A stretch of 64,000 nucleotides of DNA from Nematostella vectensis (GCF_932526225.1 NC_064045.1:3916498-3980497); one strand, 5' to 3'; positions 1-10,200 are shown, counted from the stretch's first letter. A program made the numbers and translations. The notes: generated by a model not told the origin, from the sequence alone.

Positions 1-1276
1 TTCCAAACTGGAACAGATCTTACATAGAACGAAAACTTGTAACAATTTACTGCTGGTGTTGGATGGTCAAACTGGAAACAATGACGGGCACTAGCCCTAG
101 TAGCATAATTAAAGTGTCTCAGCTTAATGTCAGTGGGAAAGTCAATGTTTACGTGATGAAAATTAACATTGTAAAATAAAGAAATATCATTTACCACTCT
201 ACGATTTTGTAACGATTGCCATCCTAGTTGGGCAATCATGTTTGAAACACTACTATCTCTACGATAATCGTTTGTGACAAAGCGGGCAGCGCGGCGTTGA
301 ATTGACTCGACACAGTTGATGTCCTTTTGAGTGTGTGGAGACCACGCTGGGGAGGCATATTCAGCTACAGGACGCACAAGACTAATGTAGGCCTTCTCCT
401 TGACCTCAGCAGGACATGATGATAAGTTCCTCTGGAGAATGTTTAGCACCCTGTTCGCTTTCTTCTTGATCTCGTCACACTGTTTGGACCAGTTAAGACT
501 GGGCGTGATGTAAATGCCTAAGTACTTTTGAAACCGCACACCTTCCAGAACAGAACCACATAATGTGTAGGAACCTTGAAATGGGAAGCGCTTCAAAGTG
601 ATCGACATCACGTAGCATTTTTTAGGGGCGAATGACATCTGCCACCGTTTGGCCCATTGCTCAAGGTAATGCAGGTCTTGTTGTAAGATTGCGTAGTCGG
701 AAGGGTCATGGATGGGGCGATAGAGTACACTGTCATCAGCAAAAAGCTTCACTTGTGATTGGATACCAGATGGCATGTCATTGATGAACATTAGAAATAA
801 TATTGGTCCCAATACAGTGTCTTGCGGCACTCCAGACAGCACAGTTGACCAGCTTGAACAGGCACCATTTACAACAACTCGTTGCCTACGGTCAATCAGA
901 AAGTTTCTAAGCCATATAAGCATTTTTCCTCTGACACCATAGAACTGAGCCTTAGCAAGAAGACGTTCGTGGGGAACAGAGTCAAATGCTTTGGCGAAAT
1001 CCAAAAAGATGACATCTACTTGGCCATGAGCATTTAACACTGAGGCCCAGTCATGAATCACTGAGACTAACTGCGTTGTACAGGAGAGACCTTTCTGGAA
1101 ACCATGCTGGTGGTGTGAGATAATGCTATGTTCAGAGAGGTGGCTTGTGAGTTGTTTACATACTATATGCTCCATGACCTTGCATACGAGGGAGGTTAGG
1201 GATACCGGTCTGTAATTCTTTGGGTCAGCTCTGTGACCCTTCTTGAAAATTGCAGCAACGTTCGCATCTTTCCAGG
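1..1276 (-). mobile_element. Truncated non-LTR retrotransposon reverse transcriptase
   Basis: The minus strand is open from about 1276 to the left edge of the window, roughly 425 codons with no stop. It begins in the conserved WKDANVAAIFKKG segment and continues through NYRPVSLTS, HGFQKGLSCTTQ, the first catalytic motif FLDFAKAFDSVPH, SGVPQDTVLGPILF and the active site FADD at 732-743. A thumb/C-terminal region (YLGIYITPSLNWS, EYASPAWSPH, ESIQRRAARF) follows. This is the RVT_1 domain of a CR1/jockey-like LINE. The endonuclease and ORF1 are absent because the frame stops abruptly at the A tract at 1277. The 3' end lies outside the window. No frameshift is visible, so the insertion may be fairly recent. 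One oddity is SGVPQDT where SGVPQGT is usual. Confidence 0.88.

Positions 1277-1311
<35 letters not shown>
1277..1311 (+). repeat. 35-base A tract at the LINE breakpoint
   Basis: An uninterrupted run of 35 A residues abuts the first RT codon of the minus-strand LINE. On the LINE's own strand it is poly(T) at the 5' truncation point, the wrong end for a normal tail. It is followed at 1321-1370 by an AAT/AAAT-rich microsatellite. Confidence 0.9.
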
Positions 1312-1314
<3 letters not shown>

Positions 1315-1361
1315 GACTACAACAACAGAATAAATAAATACATAATAATAAATAATAATAA

Positions 1362-1644
1362 ATAAGAACGTCGATCCCGAGATTTTACCAAATTTTAAGA
1401 ACATGCCGCGGCTCAGACCATACTATTTTAGTCCAAAGCGTTCTAATGCAGAATCAAATTGTGCTCATAGTAACAACCTTATTATTGCTATTTATCATTT
1501 GTTCAATTCTCTTCTTAATAATTCATTGGGTATTATATTATTATATACACTAAAATTAAAGAACATCATTAAGAACATATTCAGCCTTAAAATGCTAAAA
1601 AATATAGAAAAGCTCGGCCTCAACTGAAAATTAGACGTTCTTAT
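1362..1644. mobile_element. MITE-like element, copy i
   Basis: ATAAGAACGTC at 1362-1372 is an exact inverted copy of GACGTTCTTAT at 1634-1644. The interior is AT-rich and noncoding and resembles, in inverted order, 52568-52872 and 60984-61166. Shared pieces include TTCTAATGCAGAATCAAATT and AACAACCTTATTATTGCTAT. Three related copies with matching termini support a short DNA transposon family. Superfamily and target duplication are not clear. Confidence 0.6.
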
Positions 1645-1836
1645 CAAAAAAGCGTGTAGTGTGCCTTCGGTCCCACCGGGGATTGTAGTTCTGTCCAAAT
1701 AACGTGTGTGTCCGTTAAATACTATGAGAAAAAAATGAAATTTCATATAAAAATCCAAATAGTATAAATTCAAGCATAGTGCTTTGAATGTTTGTGCTAA
1801 GAAAAACTATAGTGGCACAGCAGTTTATGTATATAA

Positions 1837-2085
1837 TGAAGAGTGTGTAACGCTGGCCGCTAGGGCCTAGGTCTTATGTAAGACCGCTGACCGGCTCAGA
1901 AGAGAGCAGCCGGCCATCTTGTTTTGAACATTATTCATGTAAGTCCTACGCGTTCATTTGTTATATCCTAGTTACCGTTATTTGTAATCCTCAGTTTAAT
2001 TATTATCCTTGATTTATTGTATTGCCATAGGACTTCCTCATCTTTGTCAATAAAACCAATTGAACATCGAGGAGTATTTTCTTCA
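1837..2085 (+). repeat. 5' LTR
   Basis: 249 bp, TGAAGAG...TTCTTCA. It carries an AATAAA polyadenylation signal at 2049-2054. The 11-mer GACTTCCTCAT at 2031-2041 is the exact complement of the sequence just after the LTR, so transcription is predicted to start at or near 2031, placing U3 at 1837-2030. A palindromic stretch, TCTTATGTAAGA, lies at 1871-1882. Confidence 0.95.
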
Positions 2086-2095
2086 TGAGGAAGTC
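2085..2095 (+). promoter_or_regulatory. Self-complementary primer-binding site
   Basis: ATGAGGAAGTC starts at the last LTR base and is perfectly complementary over 11 nt to GACTTCCTCAT at 2031-2041 inside the LTR. Both flanking bases mismatch. Eleven-base pairing between the mRNA 5' end and the site next to the LTR is the hallmark of self-primed Tf1/sushi-type elements. I see no obvious tRNA 3'-end complement here. Confidence 0.65.
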
Positions 2096-2101
2096 ATTAT
2101 C

Positions 2102-3718
2102 ATGGTGATCGTCGAATGTTCGGTACCCAACTGTGACTTCAAAACACAGGATGTCTCTGATGCAATCGCCGTAGCGTTACTAAATAACCACGGCCTCGCA
2201 CATCAAGCACTACCTCCCGCTCCTACTGCCCCACCGCCGGCCCGAGGCCCGAAACTCGACCGACCCAAAGTGGACATAGGGATCTCTATCGAGGAATGGA
2301 ACATATTCATGCGCCGATGGGGGGTTTTCCGTTCTGGATCTGGCATCACTGACGCCCAGGCGCCTTTCCAACTGTTCCAGTGTGCCGGCCCTGACCTCGG
2401 GGACAGCCTACTGAAAGCCAACCCAGGAGCCACCTCGTTGCCCTTGCAAGATTTGACCGCAGCCATGCGCTCGCTAGCTGTCATTCCTATCGCTACATGT
2501 GTCCTCCGTACCGAGCTGCTCCAGTTAAAACAGGAACGGGACGAAACCTTTCGTGCATTCGCAGCCAGGGTGCGGGGAAAAGCGGAAACGTGCGCATACA
2601 CAGCAGCATGTGCGTGTGGCCAACCCGTTGACTACACCGACCACATCATACGCGACGTCCTTTTAAATGGCATTTACGACTCAGACATAAGGCGTGAGAC
2701 TCTGGGCATTACAGATATCTTGACCAACCCAATTAATGACGTCATTGCCTCGGTGGAGAGTAAAGAGATGGCTCGCAACGCCCTACCGTCTTCAACCCTG
2801 TCCGCGATGTCGTCCTTCCAGCGTAACAAAAACACGCCACCCTCAGACCAGTCACCAAGCGCAGCAGAGAAATCACGACAGGCCTCCTGTCCTGATTGTA
2901 AAGTGTCATTTCACGTCTTCTCAGAAGGATCTCGGGGCTGGAATTCCAAACCTCATCAGGTATGCATCGATTGCTACAGAGCCCGTAGGCGCAAAAGGCG
3001 ACAACCAGCCAAAAGTCAACAGTCCGCCATCGAGTCAGGCCCGATCTCCCAGATCGCATCTCTACAATCCGGAGCCGTACCTCGCTCTCGTGGTAGACCA
3101 CAGAACGAGCCCGCCAAACTGGATCACCATATCTTCACCAAGGGGGAGTGGCGACGAGCTCAACTCCGTGATCATCCGCGGACAAACATCACTATATCGC
3201 TCGATACTCCATCAGCTTCGGGAGCCACTTCCCGTCCTCGCGATCACCTCGTAGCTCAGATATCAGCCGTGGCCGACACTGGTGCCCAGTCCGACCTTTG
3301 GTCTCTAGAGGAGTTCCTTGCATGCGGCTTCTCGCGCGATGAACTGCAACCGGTCAACCTCAGCTTGTCGGCCGCCAACCGGTCTCCAATAGCCATCGAC
3401 GGTGCTTTCTTCGCTAAACTCTCCACAGCTCCTCCCAACGGTGAGGCCACGTGCTGCCGTTCCATGGTGTACGTGAGCAGCTCAGTCCGAGCTATGTACC
3501 TCTCCTATGAGTCCCTCCTCAACCTCGGTCTCCTATCTACGGACTTCCCGACGAACCCGGTTGGAAGACACGACGGCCGCCGACCTACCCCCCATGGCCG
3601 CAGCATACCAGAGCCGCACTCATCCATCAACGCGTTCCGAAGGACACCTGGAAGACCGTCACCGACGCTTGGAACGGCTATCACAGCGTTCCCTTACGCG
3701 AGGCAGATCGTCACCTGA
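2102..3718 (+). CDS. Gag-protease polyprotein of LTR element
   Basis: 538 codons. The first in-frame ATG is at 2102; the open frame reaches back into the LTR without another ATG. Residues 6-34 contain a C-x4-C...H-x3-H pair resembling a C2H2 finger with a long linker. A capsid-like helical region follows (IEEWNIFMRRWGVF, then ELLQLKQERDETFRAFAARV). At about residues 263-291, CPDC and CIDC pairs followed by the basic run RARRRKRRQ probably replace the usual CCHC nucleocapsid knuckle. The aspartic protease active site DTG is at residues 392-394 (3275-3283). After about 3545 the frame no longer reads as recognisable protein, and the real pol coding continues in the -1 frame. A programmed shift in the 208-nt overlap or a deletion-caused break are both possible. 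Confidence 0.85.
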   Translation: MVIVECSVPNCDFKTQDVSDAIAVALLNNHGLAHQALPPAPTAPPPARGPKLDRPKVDIGISIEEWNIFMRRWGVFRSGSGITDAQAPFQLFQCAGPDLGDSLLKANPGATSLPLQDLTAAMRSLAVIPIATCVLRTELLQLKQERDETFRAFAARVRGKAETCAYTAACACGQPVDYTDHIIRDVLLNGIYDSDIRRETLGITDILTNPINDVIASVESKEMARNALPSSTLSAMSSFQRNKNTPPSDQSPSAAEKSRQASCPDCKVSFHVFSEGSRGWNSKPHQVCIDCYRARRRKRRQPAKSQQSAIESGPISQIASLQSGAVPRSRGRPQNEPAKLDHHIFTKGEWRRAQLRDHPRTNITISLDTPSASGATSRPRDHLVAQISAVADTGAQSDLWSLEEFLACGFSRDELQPVNLSLSAANRSPIAIDGAFFAKLSTAPPNGEATCCRSMVYVSSSVRAMYLSYESLLNLGLLSTDFPTNPVGRHDGRRPTPHGRSIPEPHSSINAFRRTPGRPSPTLGTAITAFPYARQIVT

Positions 3719-6387
3719 CCACTTTCATTACGCCCTTCGGGCGCTGGCGCTACACCAGGGCACCACAAGGATTCCTCTCGTCAGGGGATGGCTACAACCG
3801 TCGTTTCGATGCTATCCTATCAGCCTTTGAGCGCAAAGAGCGGTGTGTGGACGACACAATCCACTATGATACTGACCTAGAACAACACTGGTGGCGATCC
3901 ATCGACTTCCTTACATGCGTAGGCCAGTCCGGTATAGTACTGAACCCCGACAAATTTCAGTTCGCCGAAAAGTGCGTGGACTTCGCCGGCTTTAGGGTGT
4001 CCGACTCAACCATAGAGCCCCTCCCTAAGTACCTGGATGCCATCCGTGATTTCCCCACTCCTGAATCGACGACAGACATCAGAAGCTGGTTCGGTCTGGT
4101 CAACCAGGTGGCCAACTACGCCCAATTGCGCGAGACCATGGCGCCGTTTAAGCCATTCCTAAGCCCACGGTGCAAATTCACCTGGTCACCTGACCTGGAG
4201 TCCGCCTTCCAAGAGTCCAAAGAAGCCATTGTTCAGGCAATCCGCGAGGGCGTGGAAATCTACGACATGCAGAGGCGCACCTGCCTTCGCCCCGACTGGT
4301 CCCGAAGAGGTATTGGTTATTTCCTCCTCCAGCAACACTGTAGCTGCCCCTCTGGTATACCTGACTGCTGCCCAGGAGGATGGCGGATCACTCTGGCTGG
4401 CTCACGCTTCCTCTCCCCAGCCGAACAACGTTACGCAGCCATCGAGGGAGAGGCCCTGGCCGTTGCCTGGGGTCTCGAGCAAACCCGGTACTTCACACAG
4501 GGTTGCGACAACCTTGTGGTAGTCACCGACCACAAGCCTCTAGTCAAAATCTTCGGCGATCGCACCCTCGATGAGATCACCAACTCCCGTCTGTTCAGGT
4601 TAAAGCAGCGTACCCTCCCGTGGCGCTTCACCATCACCCATCGACCGGGAAAAAGTAACCAGGCGGCTGACGCCACATCAAGACACCCATCCCCATCAGG
4701 CTCAACTAACAGTCTCGCAACTTCAACTCCTAGTGTACCGGACATGGTTGAGTCGGCCCTCATGGCCTCCATCAGGAACGACGCACATGATCTTGGGGCC
4801 ATCTCGTGGCCGATCCTCGCACAAGAGACTGCTACGGACCCATGCCTAGGTCACCTCCTACGCCTCATTGAACAAGATGTTGTTGTTGACCCTAACGACC
4901 CGGCGCTTTCAAGTCTCGGACATCTCTGTGAGTCGATATATGCACAGGATGGCGTTCTACTACTCAACGACCGTGTGGTTGTGCCCATGTCCCTCCGCAA
5001 ACGGGTCCTCCAGCACTTACACGCTGCACATCAAGGAGCCTCTACTATGGAGCAGCAAGCGCGTGCCATTGTCTTCTGGCCGGGGATGTCACGGGACATT
5101 CAGGGCACCAGAGACGGATGCACAGATTGCAACCGCAACGCCCCGTCACAAGCGGCCACACCGCCCCTCCCGACCTCTCCGCCATCTACCCCGTTCGAGG
5201 CTGTCTACGCTGACTTCTTCGACTTTGGTGGCCGCCACTACCTAGTTGTCGGAGACCGGCTCTCTGGATGGGTGGAGGTCCTCAGCTCCACCGCAGGTAC
5301 TGACCTAGGGGGCTCCGCTGGCCTGGTCCGTCACCTCCGAGCATTCTTCGCCACCTTTGGCGTGCCAACAGAGATATCAAGCGATGGCGGACCAGAGTTC
5401 ACAGCAGGCGGCACCGAGACCTTTCTCCGACTTTGGGGGATCAAACACCGCCTGTCTTCTGTCGGCTTCCCACAATCCAACGGGAGAGCAGAAGTGGCAG
5501 TCAAAACAGCTAAACGTCTCCTGATGTCCAATACTGGTCCTAACGGCAGCCTTGATAACGATCGCTTCCTGCGTGCCATGTTACAGCTACGAAACACACC
5601 GGACCGGGACTGCGACCTTTCACCAGCCCAAATCATATTCGGTCGACCCCTTCGAGACTCCCTCATGTTCGTCAATCGACTAGAGAAGTTCTCTAATCCA
5701 CACATCCGACCCCTGTGGCGGCAAGCATGGGCGGCAAAGGAAGATGCCCTTCGGACCCGCATATCACGTACCACCGAATCATTGACGAGCCACTCCAAAC
5801 CACTTCGACCTCTGAAGCTAGGTGAAAGGGTCTTCATCCAGAACCAGCAGGGCCCACACCCGAACAAATGGGACCGCTCAGGCATGGTAGTGGAGTCGCC
5901 AGGCCACGACCAATACAGGATAAAGGTGGATGGCTCAGGACGGTTGACCCTGCGTAATCGTCGGTTCCTTCGTGCATACACCCCGGCCACGCCCACCCCA
6001 GACCATCAGTACAGGACGCCACCACCTCCACCCAGATCTCCAGAGTGTCAACCCACACTTAACAGCTCACCGTCGCCTCCCACAGGCAGTGGACCATTGA
6101 CGGGCAATCCTCACGTCACCACCCAACTCTCACACGGTAGCCATCCCGTCATACCCACAGAGTGCAACCAGACAGTTCCACCCGCTGAACCCGTCGCTGA
6201 AACACCACCTACCGCTCAAGCCAACAATGACCCTGTATCCTCTTGTATGCCTGACGCCTCATCTCAGGCCCCGCAGCCACTCCCTGAACCTAGAAGGCCA
6301 ACTCGTGCGAGAACACGACCAAAACGCTACGAACCAGAGACAGGGAATTGGACAGTAGCAGGAGTCCGTTCGTCTAGCCTTGTATAG
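3511..6387 (+). CDS. Pol: truncated RT, RNase H, integrase
   Basis: Stop-to-stop open frame of 958 codons with no obvious initiating ATG, so translation would be as a Gag-Pol fusion. RT begins only at VPKDTWKTVTDAWNGYHSV (3634), which holds the first catalytic Asp. The second site is CVDD at 3844-3855, with Cys where YxDD is usual. RNase H shows the D-E-D-D set: RPDWS (4294), EGEALAV (4450), VTDHKPL (4528) and AADATS (4669). Integrase shows an HHCC finger (HLHAAH to CTDC, 5014-5131) and D-D35-E: ADFF near 5212, SSDGG at 5383 and RAEVAV at 5491. A GPY/F-like module (KWDRSGMVVES...RFLRAY) and a Pro/Thr-rich tail follow. Only about 45 codons separate the expected protease end from RT motif A, so the fingers subdomain is missing. 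Confidence 0.85.
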   Translation, partial: VPPQPRSPIYGLPDEPGWKTRRPPTYPPWPQHTRAALIHQRVPKDTWKTVTDAWNGYHSVPLREADRHLTTFITPFGRWRYTRAPQGFLSSGDGYNRRFDAILSAFERKERCVDDTIHYDTDLEQHWWRSIDFLTCVGQSGIVLNPDKFQFAEKCVDFAGFRVSDSTIEPLPKYLDAIRDFPTPESTTDIRSWFGLVNQVANYAQLRETMAPFKPFLSPRCKFTWSPDLESAFQESKEAIVQAIREGVEIYDMQRRTCLRPDWSRRGIGYFLLQQHCSCPSGIPDCCPGGWRITLAGSRFLSPAEQRYAAIEGEALAVAWGLEQTRYFTQGCDNLVVVTDHKPLVKIFGDRTLDEITNSRLFRLKQRTLPWRFTITHRPGKSNQAADATSRHPSPSGSTNSLATSTPSVPDMVESALMASIRNDAHDLGAISWPILAQETATDPCLGHLLRLIEQDVVVDPNDPALSSLGHLCESIYAQDGVLLLNDRVVVPMSLRKRVLQHLHAAHQGASTMEQQARAIVFWPGMSRDIQGTRDGCTDCNRNAPSQAATPPLPTSPPSTPFEAVYADFFDFGGRHYLVVGDRLSGWVEVLSSTAGTDLGGSAGLVRHLRAFFATFGVPTEISSDGGPEFTAGGTETFLRLWGIKHRLSSVGFPQSNGRAEVAVKTAKRLLMSNTGPNGSLDNDRFLRAMLQLRNTPDRDCDLSPAQIIFGRPLRDSLMFVNRLEKFSNPHIRPLWRQAWAAKEDALRTRISRTTESLTSHSKPLRPLKLGERVFIQNQQGPHPNKWDRSGMVVESPGHDQYRIKVDGSGRLTLRNRRFLRAYTPATPTPDHQYRTPPPPPRSPECQPTLNSSPSPPTGSGPLTGNPHVTTQLSHGSHPVIPTECNQTVPPAEPVAETPPTAQANNDPVSSCMPDASSQAPQPLPEPRRPTRARTRPKRYEPETGNWTVAGVRSSSLV

Positions 6388-6415
6388 ACTCTAGACTTAG
6401 TATAGACTCACGGAC

Positions 6416-6424
6416 TGGGGGGGA
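6416..6424 (+). promoter_or_regulatory. Polypurine tract
   Basis: A run of G residues ending in A lies directly before the 3' LTR, in the position where plus-strand DNA synthesis is primed. Confidence 0.75.
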
Positions 6425-6673
6425 TGAAGAGTGTGTAACGCTGGCCGCTAGGGCCTAGGTCTTATGTAAGACCGCTGACCGGCTCAGAAGAGAGCAGCCG
6501 GCCATCTTGTTTTGAACATTATTCATGTAAGTCCTACGCGTTCATTTGTTATATCCTAGTTACCGTTATTTGTAATCCTCAGTTTAATTATTATCCTTGA
6601 TTTATTGTATTGCCATAGGACTTCCTCATCTTTGTCAATAAAACCAATTGAACATCGAGGAGTATTTTCTTCA
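6425..6673 (+). repeat. 3' LTR
   Basis: Identical by eye to 1837-2085 over 249 bp. It is followed by the target-site copy TATAA at 6674-6678. Confidence 0.95.
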
Positions 6674-7170
6674 TATAAAACCTTTTTCCGCAATGTCATA
6701 AAATGTTTTGGGTAAAGTTGACCATGTAACTTTAAATTTACAGTTCCAATAAAAATAACATGTCTGCGGGTCTGTGCGGTACCATATAAGCGTTCATCGG
6801 TGGAGTTACTACGTATTTATTCCAGGTCATTAATAGGAATTATGAATAGGAGTGGTCCAAGCATGAAGCCGTGTGGAACCTCGGAAGTATTAACGAAATA
6901 AGTGACAGAGAGTAAACCCTTCTGAAATTGCTTTGGTATTGTTTACCTTGAAACTTCCTACTGTTGTCTATTAGATAGGACTCAAATTACGGTCAACGAA
7001 AAATAAAATTCGCGATAAATCAAATAAATGCCGTCCAAGAACATGCGCGTTACCAGGATTGGCCGAGGGGGGGGGGGGGGTAGGGGGGTGCGCAGTCATA
7101 ATAACGATATTTTGATCACTCTTGATCGGTTTCAGCTTACACACAGCGGTACATCCCAGCACGCGCGCTA

Positions 7171-7281
7171 TTACGTAAATCATGATGTAACAGATAAAGT
7201 AACAAAGGTTGCTAAGGCCAGATTTTCTACAGACCCCGAACTGATCGGTCGACATTTTTTCGCTCTTGTATGTTTCTAAAA
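7171..7281 (+). promoter_or_regulatory. Candidate promoter of copy 1 gene
   Basis: TTACGTAA at 7171-7178 is a perfect PAR-bZIP/C-EBP-type palindrome. GGTTGCTAAGG follows near 7208-7218; its complement CCTTAGCAACC contains the RFX half-site AGCAAC. The start codon is at 7282. In units 2-6 the same spot reads GAAACCTTAGCAAC on the minus strand, closer to a full X-box (GTNRCC-N2-RGYAAC with one mismatch). No TATA box is evident. Confidence 0.4.
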
Positions 7282-10200
7282 ATGTCTCACAGGAACCCAG
7301 TTTACCGGGGCGGCTCGATGAAGAATTTATCCAGCAAAGACAAAGGTAGGTCACGTGAACACAAATGTCACGTGATCAAAGTGTCATGTGACAATTTGAC
7401 AAAAATTTGGAAGGAGAAGAAAGATGCGACTTTTAGCAAATGGGAAAAGCGACTTAGAGAAAAGAAAACGTTTACATTTAACATTAAAACCAGGATTTGA
7501 GGAAAAAAGGCGGCCAATTTACAAGACCGACAGAAAAAGCAATATGGACTGAGTTCTCTGTCAAAAAATCGCCACTTGAAGCTGAAAGCAAGTTTTTTTT
7601 AACTTTATTAAAAAAAATGCTTATTCTTGGTTTTCTTTTTCTTTAGATATCATCCTTCGGCAAAAGGTAAGTTAATGGCCTTAATTTTATTTTGATGGAA
7701 AAGGTTTCTGATGCGGGATATGTGATTCACATTAATTGGACAATTTTGGTAATGAGCTAGTGTTCTGTGAAACAAAAAAAAACAATGAACGGAATCAAAC
7801 GTCTCTCCATTTGGTTTTCTTTGAGTAAACAATTAGGCCTTCTTTCTTCATAAATATAAGTTAAGCTTATTGATATGATATTTTTTTCAGACCGAAGAAC
7901 TTGATGTTGCAATGCAAGAGATGAAAAGGCTAGAGAAGCTGGTCAAAACTCAAAAGGTATTAAACAAGCTGTCCGAATTAGGTTGATTTGAAAGAACACT
8001 AATTATGCAATTCTCTCATTTCTTTGATAATCACATAGGCAATGTAATCTGTGATAATTCTTCAGTGGGACATTTTAATTTTAATGGTTGTATAACATTA
8101 CACATGTAGAAAACTGGGAGCTCATTACTCATTGATTACTCATATCAATGATTATTTGTATTCACTTTGATTCCAGGAGGAAAACCACAACAAGAAGCAA
8201 AGAATTGAGGAAGTAAATAAGTATGTGACATATTGTACATAGAAAGCTTTACGAGGGGAGCTTTTACACATTGTGGGGCCTTGTTTATGTATATACACAA
8301 TATTATGTGATGGTAGAAAGTAGGGGGGGTATCAAGTGGACAGGAGAAGGGGCGAGAAAAGAGGTTGAGAAGGGGATGGGAGAAGGGGCAAGAAAAGGGG
8401 TTTGGGAAGGGGATGGGAGAAGGGGGAATGTATCATTCTCATAAAACAATTTTTCAGCTGTTATCCTTATAAGTTGTGTAACTTGTTTTTGTTTATCAAA
8501 AAAGGTCTATTTCTGAGAACAGAAAACTTATGGAGGAACTGTTAAAAGAACAGGTGAGTGCTAAAAAAGCTTTTTGACGAGCTGCTTACTTTAGATTTTT
8601 TGGAATCAAAATAATAAGCAAAATTGTTTTTGGTAATTTAGGAGGAGCGAGACAAGCTAATGGAGGACAGGGAGAAGTAAGTATATTTTAATTACTAAAT
8701 TATACAAAGAAAATATAATAAAAAACTATTTAAACTCTTCTTATAACAGTACTTACAGGTACAATAGTGATACACAGTGGTCACTAACAGTCTATTTATA
8801 TGCCAACAGCTGGATGTGCTCTTATATTGCTGGTCTTACCATGTCAGAGCTGGTCAACAAGGTGAGTTAGAAGCTACCAGAGGAAATAATTCTTTATTCA
8901 CATGGGCATATCCAGGATTTAACAATGGAGTCTGTAGGTATAGGTGTTCCAAGTTAAGGCCTGCCTAAAATAGGTGGCATGTAGCGTGTGGCATGAAGCG
9001 TGCGACATGACATGTGTCCAAGTTTAGCAACCAAAAGCATGAAGTGTGCGTCAAATTTTGTTTCTCAACTATCAGAGAAACATTTCTTTGTTGGTGCTAC
9101 AATGTCTTCCTGGGTGGCTAAACTAGGAGACATTCAGGTGACATGTATCACTTGACATGTTACCTTGTTTAGCCATTCTTTATCTAAGGAAATATACTTT
9201 ATCTAAGAAAATACATCTTTTTGACAGTTCATATGGTACATATTCCCACCCCATACTATTACATTGAATCATATCACAGATCACTGGATTAAATTTTAAG
9301 CAACAAAAATATCAATAATCTTGGAAGTTTTTGAATGACTATCATCTGTTTTATTTCTTTTCAGACTGTCAAAATGTGCGATACTTGCGAGGCAGAAAGG
9401 TACAAAATTGCTATATTCTTCACTTACAGGTAGTTTAGAGTAGCCTGTATGCTAGTTTAGAGCAATCAATGTAAACTAAATGATGACAACAAGTACACCT
9501 GCCAAATTTTCCGTTTCATCAGGGCAACTGATGAAGATTGGACAAGTCTGTTAAATTTAAGTAAACACATAAAAGATCTTTCTTTTGTAAATGTCTGTTC
9601 AATAACACTTATTTCTGGATTTCCTTCAGTTCTATTGAGGATCTCCGCTTACAGAAGAAAAAAAGAGAAATAGAGCTGGTATTGAAATAATCTTATTTTA
9701 TTGAGATCATATTGAGCTATCAACTATACAGTCAATGTGTTTTATTCCAGGTGGAGCAACAAGAAATCCTCAAGAACCTGAAGAATACAGGAGATGACCC
9801 AGACAGGTAATAAACAAGATGATACTCCTTCTTGTACAACACTGACAAAAACCCTGGTAATTGTACCTTATTGCCTACCTTACCTACCATACCTATTTTT
9901 CTTCGGGGGGGTGATGCGAAATCAGAAAAAGTGGACCTAATTTTTCTGGGGGGGGGAGGAGGGGAGTTCTCTGAACACCCCGAAAAAAACAAATAAAGGA
10001 TTTTTTATGCCTTTGCAAAATTGCCACGTGATGTTTATTGTCAGATTTGGTTATATACCAGACTGATCTAGCTTATGCTTTATAATTTTGTCTACGAATA
10101 GCACGTCTATTGAGAACCAAAAGTGGACCTTCGGCCGTTGTGTGTGTGTGTGGGGGGGGTTGCTTTCGCACCCCCTGCACCCCCCAACCTTCAAACTCCA

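Larger units (their letters stand above)
1837..6673 (+). mobile_element. Ty3/gypsy-type LTR retrotransposon, internally deleted
   Basis: Identical 249-bp LTRs (1837-2085 and 6425-6673) begin TG and end CA. The element is flanked by the 5-bp target duplication TATAA at 1832-1836 and 6674-6678. Order inside is Gag, protease, RT, RNase H, integrase, which is the Ty3/gypsy order. By eye I see no difference between the LTRs, so insertion was recent. The Gag-protease frame (2102-3718) and the pol frame (3511-6387) are offset by -1. The RT fingers region appears to be missing, so this copy probably moved using enzymes supplied by an intact relative. It sits about 130 bp upstream of the tandem gene array. 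Confidence 0.93.

Noticed and set aside
2060..2101. Gag start at the TTG upstream of 2102
   Set aside because: It lies inside the LTR and primer site and is not an ATG. The first Met codon of the frame is at 2102.
5331..5996. 221-codon minus-strand frame within pol
   Set aside because: Shadow of the integrase coding sequence; no domain on that strand.
7282..7500. 73-codon unspliced frame reading from exon 1 through intron 1
   Set aside because: A strong donor (AAAG|GTAGGT) and a phase-matched 20-nt exon 2 favour splicing. An intron-retention product remains possible but is unsupported.
8777..8968. 63-codon frame MVTNSLFICQQLDVLLYCW, repeated in most units
   Set aside because: It crosses the exon 7 acceptor in the wrong frame. 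The correct phase gives NWMCSYIAGLTMSELVNK and joins both neighbouring exons.
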